A DNA stretch of 64,000 nt, taken from Typha latifolia. Lineage: Eukaryota; Streptophyta; Magnoliopsida; Poales; Typhaceae. Below, piece after piece: positions 49,990 to 59,795 of this stretch. The translations under genes were made by a program, and so were the position numbers. The DNA lies in the NCBI GenBank assembly GCA_019914945.1, contig CM034105.1, positions 12,648,001 to 12,712,000 on the forward strand, read 5' to 3'. The notes under the pieces were generated by a model. The model was given only the letters and a program-made list of their open reading frames with translations. It was not told where the DNA came from and did no database searches. Positions within the stretch are counted from its first letter, which is position 1. Each line of letters begins with the position of its first letter.

Positions 49990-50310
49990 TTATGCCACTA
50001 TCTTCTCCATCGACGACGTCTGTCATTCCTCTCCCCCTCTCCTTAGTCACCATCATCATTTTTCTTCTCTCTCAATTGGAACTTGACAATGATGATGCTA
50101 GATGTCATGGCTTCATCGTCCTCCTCCTCCGACTCTTCTTGAGTCATTATCACTATTTTCCTCGTCTCCTAATTAGGACTCAACAACAACAACATGAGAT
50201 ATTACGACTTCATCATCCTCCTCCTCTCCTTAGTCACACCGTCACTAATTCCCTCGTCCCTCTGTTGGGACTCGATAACGATGCTGCAAGATGTCATCGC
50301 CGTAAGCTAA
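49990..50310. repeat. Diverged minisatellite, three units of about 90 bp
   Basis: Units begin near 50036, 50128 and 50217. Each runs through a CTTCTTGAGTCA/CTCCTTAGTCAC word, a CTCGT/CTCTCT stretch, AATT(G/A)GGACT(T/C) or TTGGGACTC, an AAC/GAT repeat, AGAT-GTCAT/ATTACGAC, and TCATC-TCCTCCTC. The units differ at many positions. They lie in one open plus-strand frame, which explains its length without implying a gene. Confidence 0.6.
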
Positions 50311-51706
50311 TAACAGTTGGAGAAGGCAATCCAGTAACATTAACATTTTATGATAAAGCCGTATATTAGTGGCAAGAGAATTGTCAATCTGTAATATCGT
50401 CGTGTATCATTTCTCTTCATTTAATTAAGCTTATGGGTCATCACGTATTAGACAGTCGGTTAGTCAGAGTTGAGTTTGTTATGGGAGGGAGAGAGAGAGA
50501 TAGACAGAGAGAGAGAGAGGAGATTTGAGATCCTATATAAGTTGTGTATCCTCTCAATTTGTTTTCACCTTAATTTTCTTTTGTGTTTTTTTTTTTCTGT
50601 TGTAATTGTTGTAATATTCGATCTTAATAAGCAAAGAGGTGAATTAGGGCATCAAGACGAGATCTCTATAGGAGAGTGGAAAATCAACAATAAAAAAGTG
50701 GGCGAGGAGGAAAAAAAGGGGGGGGAGATGAAGGGAAGAGATGAATAGAGATATTTAGCACAAATAGAAGTGGTTATTGGGCTCAGTCTAAACCCACTTG
50801 ATATCAAGCAAGCCTTGAGATAGTAATAGGCACAACATAGGTTAGGCCTTTCCTCCAAAGCTTGACTTTGCCACCAGCTCAACCTACTAAACTTGCTCAA
50901 GCTCGACTCTTTATGCACGTTTATTTATATTATTTTTTAGTCTCAGATATTTAGTAAATATTAATATAAGTATAGTCCTACGAGAAAAAAAAACTAAATT
51001 ATCTTTATAGAGACCCATTACGCTCAACTAGATAAAATATAATAATATTTTTTAAAAATTTAACCTTTAATCACTATGCTTGTTACGTAGCCTAGGCCTA
51101 AAATCTCATGAACGCAACAACGGAGTATAGTATTTTTGCCCCGAATAATTAGTAAGTCAACTATGAACAAATATTTAAGCCCGATAAACTTAAAAAGCCC
51201 GGCCTACTCGATGATTACCTCTAGATAAGAGCTATTCGACCAAAGAATAAGGAACCTTATTCTATAAACTAGGAAGTAGGAATCGGTTATTCATGGTTTG
51301 TAGCAAATTCAATATAGCTAATACCAGGTTAAATCCAATAGCATTATTAATCATGAATACTAGACTAGACTCCATATCATTTTTTTTTTTTAATTCTAAC
51401 TTGCGAAACTCACCTGATTTCGATTTGGGCCTTCGAAGAAATTCAGCAATCACTAGGATTGTCTTTTTCTATTCGGCCCGTAATGCCTGCGTGGGGCTCT
51501 ATACGCAAGTCGAGACTATTTTGGGCCCATAAAATAAACTCTGAAAGGAAATTTTCAATAAAGCCCTAAAAAGGACGAAATATTACCCAACTATATAAAG
51601 CATTCACCAAATGTTGTTCTCTTTCCGGAAGCAAAAGATATAATAACCGAGAGTATAATCGAAACCTTAAACTTCGTAATATTACCTTTAAAACCCAAAT
51701 ACCAAA

Positions 51707-52210
51707 TCATTTACCCTCCTCCGCCGCAACCCCTAGACCACTTCCGGTCGTCATCATCTTCTTGAACTCCTCGAAATTGACGCTCCCATCCCCATCCGAA
51801 TCAACGGGCCTCATCATCCGCGAGCAATCCTCAACGGAGCACTTCTGGCCGAGCCTCTTTAGCACGAGGTGCAGCTCCTCGGCGGAGATCAGCCCGTTCT
51901 TGTCGAGATCGTACATTTCAAAGGCGTCCCTGAGTTCCTCGTCGGCCCCGGCGCCGGATCGGTGGCGGTGGAAGGCGGCGAACTCGTTGAGGTCGACGAA
52001 GCCATCGTGGTTGGAGTCCATCTCATCCATCATCGCCTGGAGCTCGTTCGGGGAGACGTCGGAGCCGAGGGCGCGGACGACGGATGCGATCTCGGATTTG
52101 TAGATCTTGCCGTCGCCGTTCGCGTCGAAGCGGGTGAAGACCTTCGAGACCTCGTCCTCGGTGTCGAGGTCGAGGGACGAAGGGTTCTCCGAGCTCTGGG
52201 GATTAGCCAT
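51707..52210 (-). CDS. Calmodulin-like protein with four EF-hands (CML27-like)
   Basis: A cytosolic calcium sensor of 167 residues in a single exon, as is usual for CML genes. The four 12-residue calcium loops are complete: 29-40 ([12 protein letters not shown]), 65-76 ([12 protein letters not shown]), 101-112 ([12 protein letters not shown]) and 137-148 ([12 protein letters not shown]). Each has D at loop position 1, G at 6 and E at 12, so all should bind calcium. The order and the segment GQKCSVEDC before loop four match the Arabidopsis CML27 group. The linker between loops two and three ([10 protein letters not shown]) is short. The coding sequence is very GC-rich. A TATA-like motif lies 58 bases upstream of the ATG at 52268-52275. 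No lipid-modification signal is seen. Confidence 0.95.
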   Translation of the reverse strand: MANPQSSENPSSLDLDTEDEVSKVFTRFDANGDGKIYKSEIASVVRALGSDVSPNELQAMMDEMDSNHDGFVDLNEFAAFHRHRSGAGADEELRDAFEMYDLDKNGLISAEELHLVLKRLGQKCSVEDCSRMMRPVDSDGDGSVNFEEFKKMMTTGSGLGVAAEEGK

Positions 52211-52214
52211 GAGT

Positions 52215-52243
52215 GCGCCTGCGCCTGCGCCTGCGCCTGCGCC
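52215..52243. repeat. GCGCCT hexanucleotide repeat in the CML 5' leader
   Basis: Four full GCGCCT units and a partial fifth, starting five bases upstream of the CML ATG and followed by a CT run. It lies in the transcribed leader. Confidence 0.9.
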
Positions 52244-52267
52244 CTCTCTCTCTCTCCCCCTCCTCTG

Positions 52268-52275
52268 TATATAAA
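52268..52275 (-). promoter_or_regulatory. Candidate TATA box of the CML gene
   Basis: TTTATATA on the minus strand, 58 bases upstream of the ATG at 52210. This leaves a leader of roughly 25-30 bases made mostly of the GCGCCT and CT repeats. Confidence 0.5.
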
Positions 52276-53156
52276 GAGATCGTCAGAAACCTATCCTTTT
52301 GAGATATTTGCAAATCGCCACCTCATGCGTATTAGAAATTTATAAATAATAAACCTATAGTTTGCATTTATCTATAAGTTCTCCAAAATGTTTTCTATAA
52401 CTTAAGAAGAGGTGGTCTTTTGCAAACGTAAGTGAAAACAGAAGTCGACTCATTCCTCGCAAATTTCTTATTTATCTCTCATTTCTAATATATTATAAGT
52501 ATGCGTAGATTAGCTTTTGGGTTAATTAGTTATAGCAGATGGCTTGTTTGAAATAAGACTAACATGCAGGGTGTGATATGCAAAAGAAACGCTTTTCATT
52601 TATTTGGTTGGATTTCCATTTCCGATGCACCGTCCCAACTAAACTGACCACAGATGCACCGTCCTATTTCGGATAAGGAAAGGGTGAGAGGGATCGGTGT
52701 GGGCGTTATAACAGCAAACGGAGAAACGGTAGGTTCCTCGAGGAGATATGTGGCCAGGTGACCGCAAATGCCGGGATTAGAAGTCGGACATCAAGGCACG
52801 TGTCGAGAAGATGATGCTGATCCCCGACACGTTGCAATTAATTTACCGAGTCGGGGCCCTGTGGCTATTTTCATTTTAGGTCCAACCCGTTGGCTCAAGA
52901 GAAGGATATATTTTCTTTTTAGACCCTAGGCAAAAAGTATGCAACCATCTCTCAATCTGGTTGGGAAAAAGTAATTGAGAGTTCATTCTTCTTTGGTAGG
53001 AAATGTAATATAACTCTCATACTATTGATTGATCGATTACAAACAGGTAGTCTCCATACATACATGGATGAATTATAGTTATCAACATGTGGTAATATTA
53101 TTCTCCCAATCCCCGAGCAAAAGAATAAGAAGATTATCCTCCTTCCAAGAGAGAGT
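52276..53156. other. Spacer between the CML and GAT1 genes
   Basis: Contains the distal CML promoter and, near 53156, the probable 3' UTR of the minus-strand GAT1-type gene. No other feature was recognised. Confidence 0.5.
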
Positions 53157-53398
53157 TCAGGTGGACTTGAGCTTCCTCTCTAACACCTCTGAGCAAATCT
53201 GGCCCATGATGTGGTAGAAAGTAAGCAAATCAGAGAGATGCTCTACTGACATCTTTCCCATGAGAGCTCTTGCAGCCATCTCCCTCTCCTCGTCCATCTT
53301 TAGCCTCTGTAGATAGGATGATGCATTCCTCACCGTTGCACCCATCTGCTTCAATCTCTTCTCTTGCTGCAAGCTTAGCGCAGTGTTCGACTAAATGC

Positions 53399-53446
<48 letters not shown>

Positions 53447-54843
53447 AAAAGAGAAAAAGATATGAATTAGATATAACTTTGTCTACCGCAGAGGATTTAG
53501 ATTAATGCTTCCGATTTCTGATAATTAAGTACCTCGAGGAACTCGGCGCCGGCTTCAAGATCCGATTCTCCCGACGGGGGCATACCGGTTTTCGCGACGT
53601 ACAAGTTCTTCGCAATCGAGAAGCTCCGGACGATGATCTTTCGCTTCTTCTCCATTTCTTGATCCAGTTTCAGGGCATGTTTCGGATTCGCGGAGTTGTT
53701 AACCTTCTTCTGATAAGCAATTACTGCCTTTACAAATTCCTATATATGAAACAAAAGGATTGGAGCAATTAAAGACCTCCGTATTAAGCTCATGTATGCA
53801 TGCACCTAGATGTTTGATGAAATGCTTGACCTCTGACCTGATAAGCCGAGGGGCATCCGGGATAGTCAAAATCATCAGATTCAGGTTTCCTCATGCGTTC
53901 AGGATGGAACTGCAACCCCATGATGAACTTCCCCTCGTTGGGATTGTAAGTATCCGGATCGTAGAACCCTTCGATCAACCCATCGGCCGCGAAGGCCATC
54001 GGAACGAACCTTTCCGCGAGCTTCTTCACACCCTGGTGGTGGTAGCTATTAACCATGAGCTCCATCTTCCCCTCTTCCAGCGACTCCCGGAACCAAGCAT
54101 GCAATGGGGTGTTCTCAACCACCTTCACCGCATGCCGGTGGCCGTCGTAGTTGTCGTAGTCGATGTGCGAAACGGCGGAATTCCCATCCTTCCTCAGTTC
54201 CTTGTCGACGTCTTGCAAGAGCGTACCTCCACACGCTACGTTGAGCACCTAAAAGCAGTGACGCCGTCACGTACAATCCTTTTATAATATTATATATATA
54301 TATATATATTCTTTTAGGAAAGCTAATGTTAGTACGTACTTGAGAGCCGCGGCAGATGCCGAGGTAGGGTATGTTACGCTCGAGGCAGAGCTTGGCGAGG
54401 CGGAGCTCAATCGAGTCCTTCTCGCGGTCGACGGCGGTGTCGCTGGCGTGGAGCCGCCGGATCTCGTCGAGCTCGTCGGCGGAGAGACCGGAGAATTCGG
54501 CGTCGTAGAGGGAGGGGTCGATGTCTTCGCCCTCGCAGAGTAGAACGCCGTGGATCGGCTCGAAGCTATCGAGAAGCATGTGGACGCCGGCGACGCGGGG
54601 TACGATCACCGGCGCCGCACCATAGCCTACTATGAGATCGAGGTGGTATTCTCCTGCAATATAATCATTGTTCTTTTAACAACTCAGTACATGAAAAGAA
54701 AATTACATTTGAATCAAAAATATGCTCCAAAAATTATATCTTTTTCATATACCAACGAAGTCAACGAACTTGTTCTTCCGGACAGTACGGCGAGAGACGA
54801 TGAGAACCCGGGGGAGGATCATGGACAGATCTGAAGAGGCCAT
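53157..54843 (-). CDS. Class I glutamine amidotransferase-like protein (GAT1_2.1 type)
   Basis: A gamma-glutamyl hydrolase/peptidase C26-like protein; the Arabidopsis relative GAT1_2.1 responds to nitrogen status. Exons are 54843-54753, 54653-54340, 54248-53838, 53739-53533 and 53390-53157, all phased, giving 418 residues. Catalytic residues are visible: the nucleophile Cys131 in YLGICRGSQ, and His250 and Glu252 in QFHPERM. Other family marks are [18 protein letters not shown] and AADGLIEGF. The C-terminal 140 residues form a helical extension ([20 protein letters not shown]) seen in this plant group. Its true substrate is not settled. The TATA box lies only about 34 bases upstream of this ATG, so the start at Met8 (MILPRVLIV) is possible. 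A GA microsatellite fills part of intron 4. Confidence 0.94.
53402..53442. repeat. (GA)20 microsatellite in a GAT1-type intron
   Basis: An uninterrupted run of 20 GA units in intron 4, about 12 bases upstream of the acceptor of the last exon. On the gene strand it is a CT tract and may act as the polypyrimidine tract. Confidence 0.95.
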
Positions 54844-54876
54844 CTTGTTTGTTGGATCTCCTTTGAGTTCTCCTAC

Positions 54877-54884
54877 TATTTATA
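54877..54884 (-). promoter_or_regulatory. Candidate TATA box of the GAT1-type gene
   Basis: TATAAATA on the minus strand, 34 bases upstream of the first ATG (54843). Confidence 0.6.
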
Positions 54885-56093
54885 GGAGGACTGGAGGACT
54901 ACTTGTTATGCTTTAGTTTTTATTTATTTGTACATTTTTTGTTTTTAAAATGAGCAACTCAGTTCAATCTTATCTTCTTTCATTGTTTATTAAGTTAGGT
55001 AGTAAATGCGAATAAATCCTTCTGGGCGCCGCGTTACAGGTCAGAATTGGAAAACAAAAAAGACAACATAATAGTCTATTAGATTTTCTTTTCCTTTTTC
55101 TTTTTTTAATAGAGAGAAATGGGATGGTCTATTAGATTATCTGGAGTAGTGTATTGTGATTTCTAATAACCCAAGCATGATGAAGAAATGGACAGGAAGT
55201 ACAAGAACTTTCTAGTTCATTGTATTGACTAATTCATTTTTTTACATTTATTTTGTGATATAGATCTTGTAATATAATTATAAGTTCAAATTCTTAAAAC
55301 AATTAACGTGACAACTACTCCTTATCAACCTACCAGGAAATAGCATGTGAACTTGATTAATAGAAAGAAATTATTATGGTGGTATGAGATGGAGTAGGTG
55401 GATGGTGGCTATCTTGGAGAAGTCAAACTGGTGAGTAGCTGTTGACGTGTCAGCATATCCTCTTTTGATGCTTCTTATTCGTCCAACATCAGCTCGTGTA
55501 TTAGTATGTTCATATGATTGTTAATTCCAAGATAACATTTGTCACCATCAAGCCAGATCACAGGCTAAGTCCAAACCGAAACGTTTTAGACAACCAGTCA
55601 TCTATGAAGTGTAAGCAGTGACAAAAAAATATTGGCTCCGATTTGGTCAAATCTCAAGGAAAACATGGATTATAAATTAAAACAAAGTATAATCTGGGCA
55701 ATTGTAATCCTTATCATATAATTTAGTAGATCGAAAGGATTATAAACCAATGTAATCATTATTCCGCATGCGTAGATTGTTATCATATAGACAAGCTGAC
55801 TCAATAATATATGATCATTGGAAGTAGATATGAAGGATAAGCCATGATCTATCTCACTAATTTCAAACATGTAGAAAAGTCCCGAGTAATAAGACAGAAA
55901 AAAAAAATCTTGAGAAGAACTACAGAATCCTATAAAGTCACTGTATCTTTAACACTCTTCATTGAGCCCATGCATAGTGGTACAGTTCTACAAACATTTA
56001 CTTAACAAGCAACACGAAGCATACTCTTTGTAGTTCCCAGAATATAAACATACAACACACAGGCCACAGCACATACAACACAGGTCACAGCTT
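54885..56093. other. Spacer between the GAT1-type and DUF1218 genes
   Basis: AT-rich. Holds the distal GAT1-type promoter and, from about 55,900, the probable DUF1218 3' UTR. No other feature was recognised. Confidence 0.5.
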
Positions 56094-58626
56094 TCAAAGT
56101 TTTGTGCTTGGTGATTCGCCTTTATCCAGACCATAGTCTGTCATCCCAACTCCACCTTCGTTCCGGTGTTTCACCCACCCTCCAGTGGAGGCCCTGGAGT
56201 AACTCCAGTAATAAACAAGAGATGCTACTAAAGAAATCAGCACCATAGCAGCTGCTGCGGCGAAGACCCCCTTCCGCAATGCTGCGCATGATTGCAAGTC
56301 ACGCTTGGCATAGTAACCCAAGTATTTAGTATGGTATGCGTTCCTAGCTGACCCGGCGATGAGGCAAACTTCTGCTGCCAAGAAGCTGACCCTGGAAAAC
56401 AGAATCAACACAAGTCGCATTAGGATGACCACATAATATGCAACAATGGAAATGCTCTTCTTTCCTCTAGTGCAAGATCTCTTCATCAATAATTGCCATT
56501 TTAATCCTTGTTTCTGCAGCATTTGCAAAGGACAAACTTGGGCACTAAACAGTGATCATTTGGAAGGAAAAGAGCTAAAGGTTTTTTTGCAGATAGAATC
56601 TGGAGAAATTGTCCCAAAATAATGGAAAAGAAAAACCCAGAATGTTGAGAAGTCTTAGTATTTATCTGGTTCTTCTGTTTATGACTTTGTAATGCAGGAG
56701 AAAAAAGGAAGGTTGAAAGTTGAAACAAGTGGTAAAGAAAAAGAACCAATAAATCAATTGGCTGCTCGTAGAGGAGAGAAAAGAAAAGAAAAACAGCACG
56801 TAAAACCTCTTATTGAAGGTTGCTAGGATGATTAAAACTCCAGAATCTAAGTTAAAGGTCTTCAGGAGTGTCAAAAACTAAAATATTTTTTGGGAGTTAT
56901 ATAAAATACCAAGGGAGATCCAGAATAAGACAGAGACCTTGAAAGATGATTGAACTCTAAAGCTCCTAGTAGGATACCATGTAATATATCAAGGAACTCC
57001 AAATGTTAAAGCTGCTGGAAATCTGAGAGAAGACTCCGTAAAGATTAGTCCAACAATGAGTACCTTTCCAATTATCCTCTTCTTAAGCTTCTAAAAATAA
57101 GAATACATCATTCATATCATAAGAGGATAAAATATGAAGCTAGTGTTGGTTCATCATTAAATATCATAGCAGAACAAACAAGATGCATGAAATAGAAATA
57201 GAGAAAATGTTAATATGACACCAATTAATAAGTAGAGAATCCTCATGCAAACCGGAATAAAGAGATTAAACAAAGTATTACCCATATCCCATATGGCAGT
57301 CACATAAGCTCCTTAAACTTCTTAGAAAAACAAAAGTTCTATTGAATGAACCATAACAGATTAATGCACTAGTCAAACAGCAAAGATCTGAATTAATGCA
57401 CCACAATTATAATTAACTAGCAATTAGAAGAACAAAACAACAAAGATGTAGATGCAACAAAAATGGCATTTTAGCTATTGAAATTCCTTGGCATAAACTC
57501 AAAGAATAAGACATCCACTCCATCCAGCTCAGCTATGACAGTAGATCAAAACATTGAGGCACAACAAATTATCACCATCAAGATAAAAATTATCATTATC
57601 ATCCAAGCCTGTCCCCATTTAATTTCCAAAATCTACAACCTTTTCTCCATCGGATGAACTTAACATTCAAAAAAGAGCAATCTAAGGATCACTAAATTGC
57701 TTCACCATTGACAAACTACATCAAACACCTGGATGGAACAAGAGATTGTGAAAAAGAAGATCTATTACCAGCCACAAAAATCTTCTATAAGTTTCTATCA
57801 CACCATTTTGCAAGAACTGAAGTTGCTTCATATCCTCGATTATGAATAGTGACCAAGAGTTGAAACAATCAAAAGTTAGGTCTGCCAAAATTCAATTATT
57901 TCAATTGATCAAAACAAGATGCATGCAAACCAACCATAATACATACAGAATAGCACGACAACCAAGCAATTCACTAATTTTCAGGCCAAAGAGCAAAGAT
58001 ATGAAACAAGGTCATGATTCCCAGTCCTGACCTTATGCAGTCATCTTACATTCTTACTTAGCTGCCCAAATCACCAAAGATTATTCTATTCGATTTAGTT
58101 ATAAATTATCAACTAGGTTTCAGACTTCAAACGAGGGAATCCACCTCAAGGGGCATAAGTGCTTCACATGATGTGCACATCACAACAAATCACTACCAAA
58201 GATGATACCACGGCGATTAAAATTATAGAGCTCACCAAGAGAGCACAAAGGCCGTAATGGCGCATCTCCGGGGCCCACCGGCATCGAGCCCCTGGCCGAA
58301 GCAGAGACACCTGGTGACCCCACCGACCGCCACGTGGCTCACCAGCAGCACGAAGAACGCCGCCACGCCGTACGTCGTCGACGCGTCGGAGTCGTACGCG
58401 CAATACGTCCGGTCGTCGTACTCGTCTGGCATCACCCTCCCCTTCACCCACAAACACCCCAAAAGAAGAGTTACGGTTAGGGTTACCAAAAGATGAGAAG
58501 AATCGGAAATAGTAGAAGGTGATGGAAGCTTACGGTGCTTCTACGACGCTCGGCGCCGAAGGCGAGGACGAAGGCGAGGAGGTGGAGGAAGGAGACGAAG
58601 GCGACGAGTGGGATGGAGACGCCCAT
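56094..58626 (-). CDS. DUF1218 four-helix membrane protein
   Basis: DUF1218 proteins are small plant-specific membrane proteins. Some members affect vein patterning, leaf symmetry or lignin in secondary walls. Exons are 58626-58534, 58441-58236 and 56391-56094, in phase, with a 1.84-kb second intron, giving 198 residues. It has an N-terminal helix that may be a signal anchor (VAFVSFLHLLAFVLAFGAERR), a loop with C-AYDSDASTTYG, helix two (GVAAFFVLLVSHVAVG), the conserved cysteines CLCFG and CAITAF, helix three with SFLAAEVCLIAGSARNAYHT, helix four (VFAAAAAMVLISLVASLVYY), and a soluble tail. The first two exons are GC-rich and the last is not. The specific role is unknown. Confidence 0.92.
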
Positions 58627-59795
58627 CTCCGCCGTTAGGGTTTGTTTACAAGCGGAAGAGTAGTAGTAATAGTAGACCAGTAGTAGTAGATATCTCCTGC
58701 GGTATAAGCTTTCCGCTTATTCTCGTTTTTGTTCTCTTTTTTTGGAATAAGAAAGTGGAGGAGGAATAAAGTGGAAGTGGCTCTACCTTCTATGGACAGT
58801 TTTTGTTCCGGGGAGAGAATGACACTTATTAACAATAATTACCATCAAGTTTCAACCAAACAAACAGCGAAGTGAAGTGAAGTGAAGTGAAGTGAAAGTG
58901 GAGAACAGGGGACAGGCTAGGCTGTTTTGCTACAATGTATGCCAAAGAAACCACCGCTGTCTTAATTAAATAACATATATATTTTATTATTTTTCTCTCT
59001 CAACACGTGTCTTCCTAACTAGCCGACGAGATATTTCTGTAATAGTTCTTGTTTTTTTTTTGCAAGAATAATTATAATTTTTTGACGTAGCCAATATTCA
59101 CCGTCTTAAGGATGGATAAACAAGAGGGGTGATGACTAAAAACTTTGCTAGCCATCATTAATATTCTGGGAAACATTTTGATGGACAATTTGTGATTTAG
59201 AAGTATTTAGAGGCTCTAACGAAAACGAACAACATAAAGTTGCAGATGAAGTTTAAGAACTGCCACTGAGCTCCTTTTTCGTTTGGTATAAAATTATTGT
59301 GCAGTGTCATGATCAACAACAGCAATAGATTCTTATAATAATTCCAACATCTCGAACTTTGCAGCAAATGTATTAAGTAGAGAGACAGAATCATATATTC
59401 AGGCCAATCACTTTACTGAAGGGTCGGTGATTCATTGAATGGCATCACGTAGGGAAGAGCAGAAAGGTCCATCAATGCTGCCCCAGAGTTCACGGAAGAA
59501 GTCAAATATCAGTTCTGTAACAAATCAGATATAGGAGAATCAGGAAGAAATTATTTCTTCAATTTCTGTAAACAGACGATAAATTTCAACTTGCAATCTT
59601 CCTATGAAATTAGTAGTCAAACGATCTCAATACTAAATGCAATTTCCAACAAATATTTAAGATGGAACATCATCGGAGATGATTCCTATAACTCAGTTTA
59701 GGCCCATAGTTGAGCAGCTACTATGATCTGCTGAAAAATAAATTGTCTAACAGAACAAATAATTATATGCATTAATTAGTTAGTAGAAATATGGC
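58627..59795. other. Spacer between the DUF1218 and epimerase genes
   Basis: The first part is the DUF1218 promoter; it contains a GAAGT pentanucleotide repeat at 58869-58893. The last 350 bases are the probable epimerase 3' UTR. Inside them, 59430-59520 stays open on the minus strand for about 28 codons after a good acceptor (TTTGTTACAG), which could be chance or an alternative 3' exon. Confidence 0.45.
58869..58893. repeat. (GAAGT)5 pentanucleotide repeat
   Basis: Five perfect GAAGT units about 240 bases upstream of the DUF1218 ATG. Confidence 0.95.

Larger units (their letters stand above)
46428..51706. other. Long spacer upstream of the PB1 gene
   Basis: The first 100 bases are purine-rich PB1 5' leader. 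Beyond that: an (AT)n tract followed by a T-run at 46642-46692, (GT)n at 48806-48834, (GA)n at 48881-48909, an orphan TGGGCC plus CTAGGGTTTCGGG pair at 49250-49290, a diverged minisatellite at 49990-50310, and a GA-rich patch near 50490-50520. No convincing gene was found. Confidence 0.5.

Noticed and set aside
51869..52345. 158-codon plus-strand frame opposite the CML gene
   Set aside because: Antisense shadow of the EF-hand gene; includes the repeat leader as Cys-Ala repeats.
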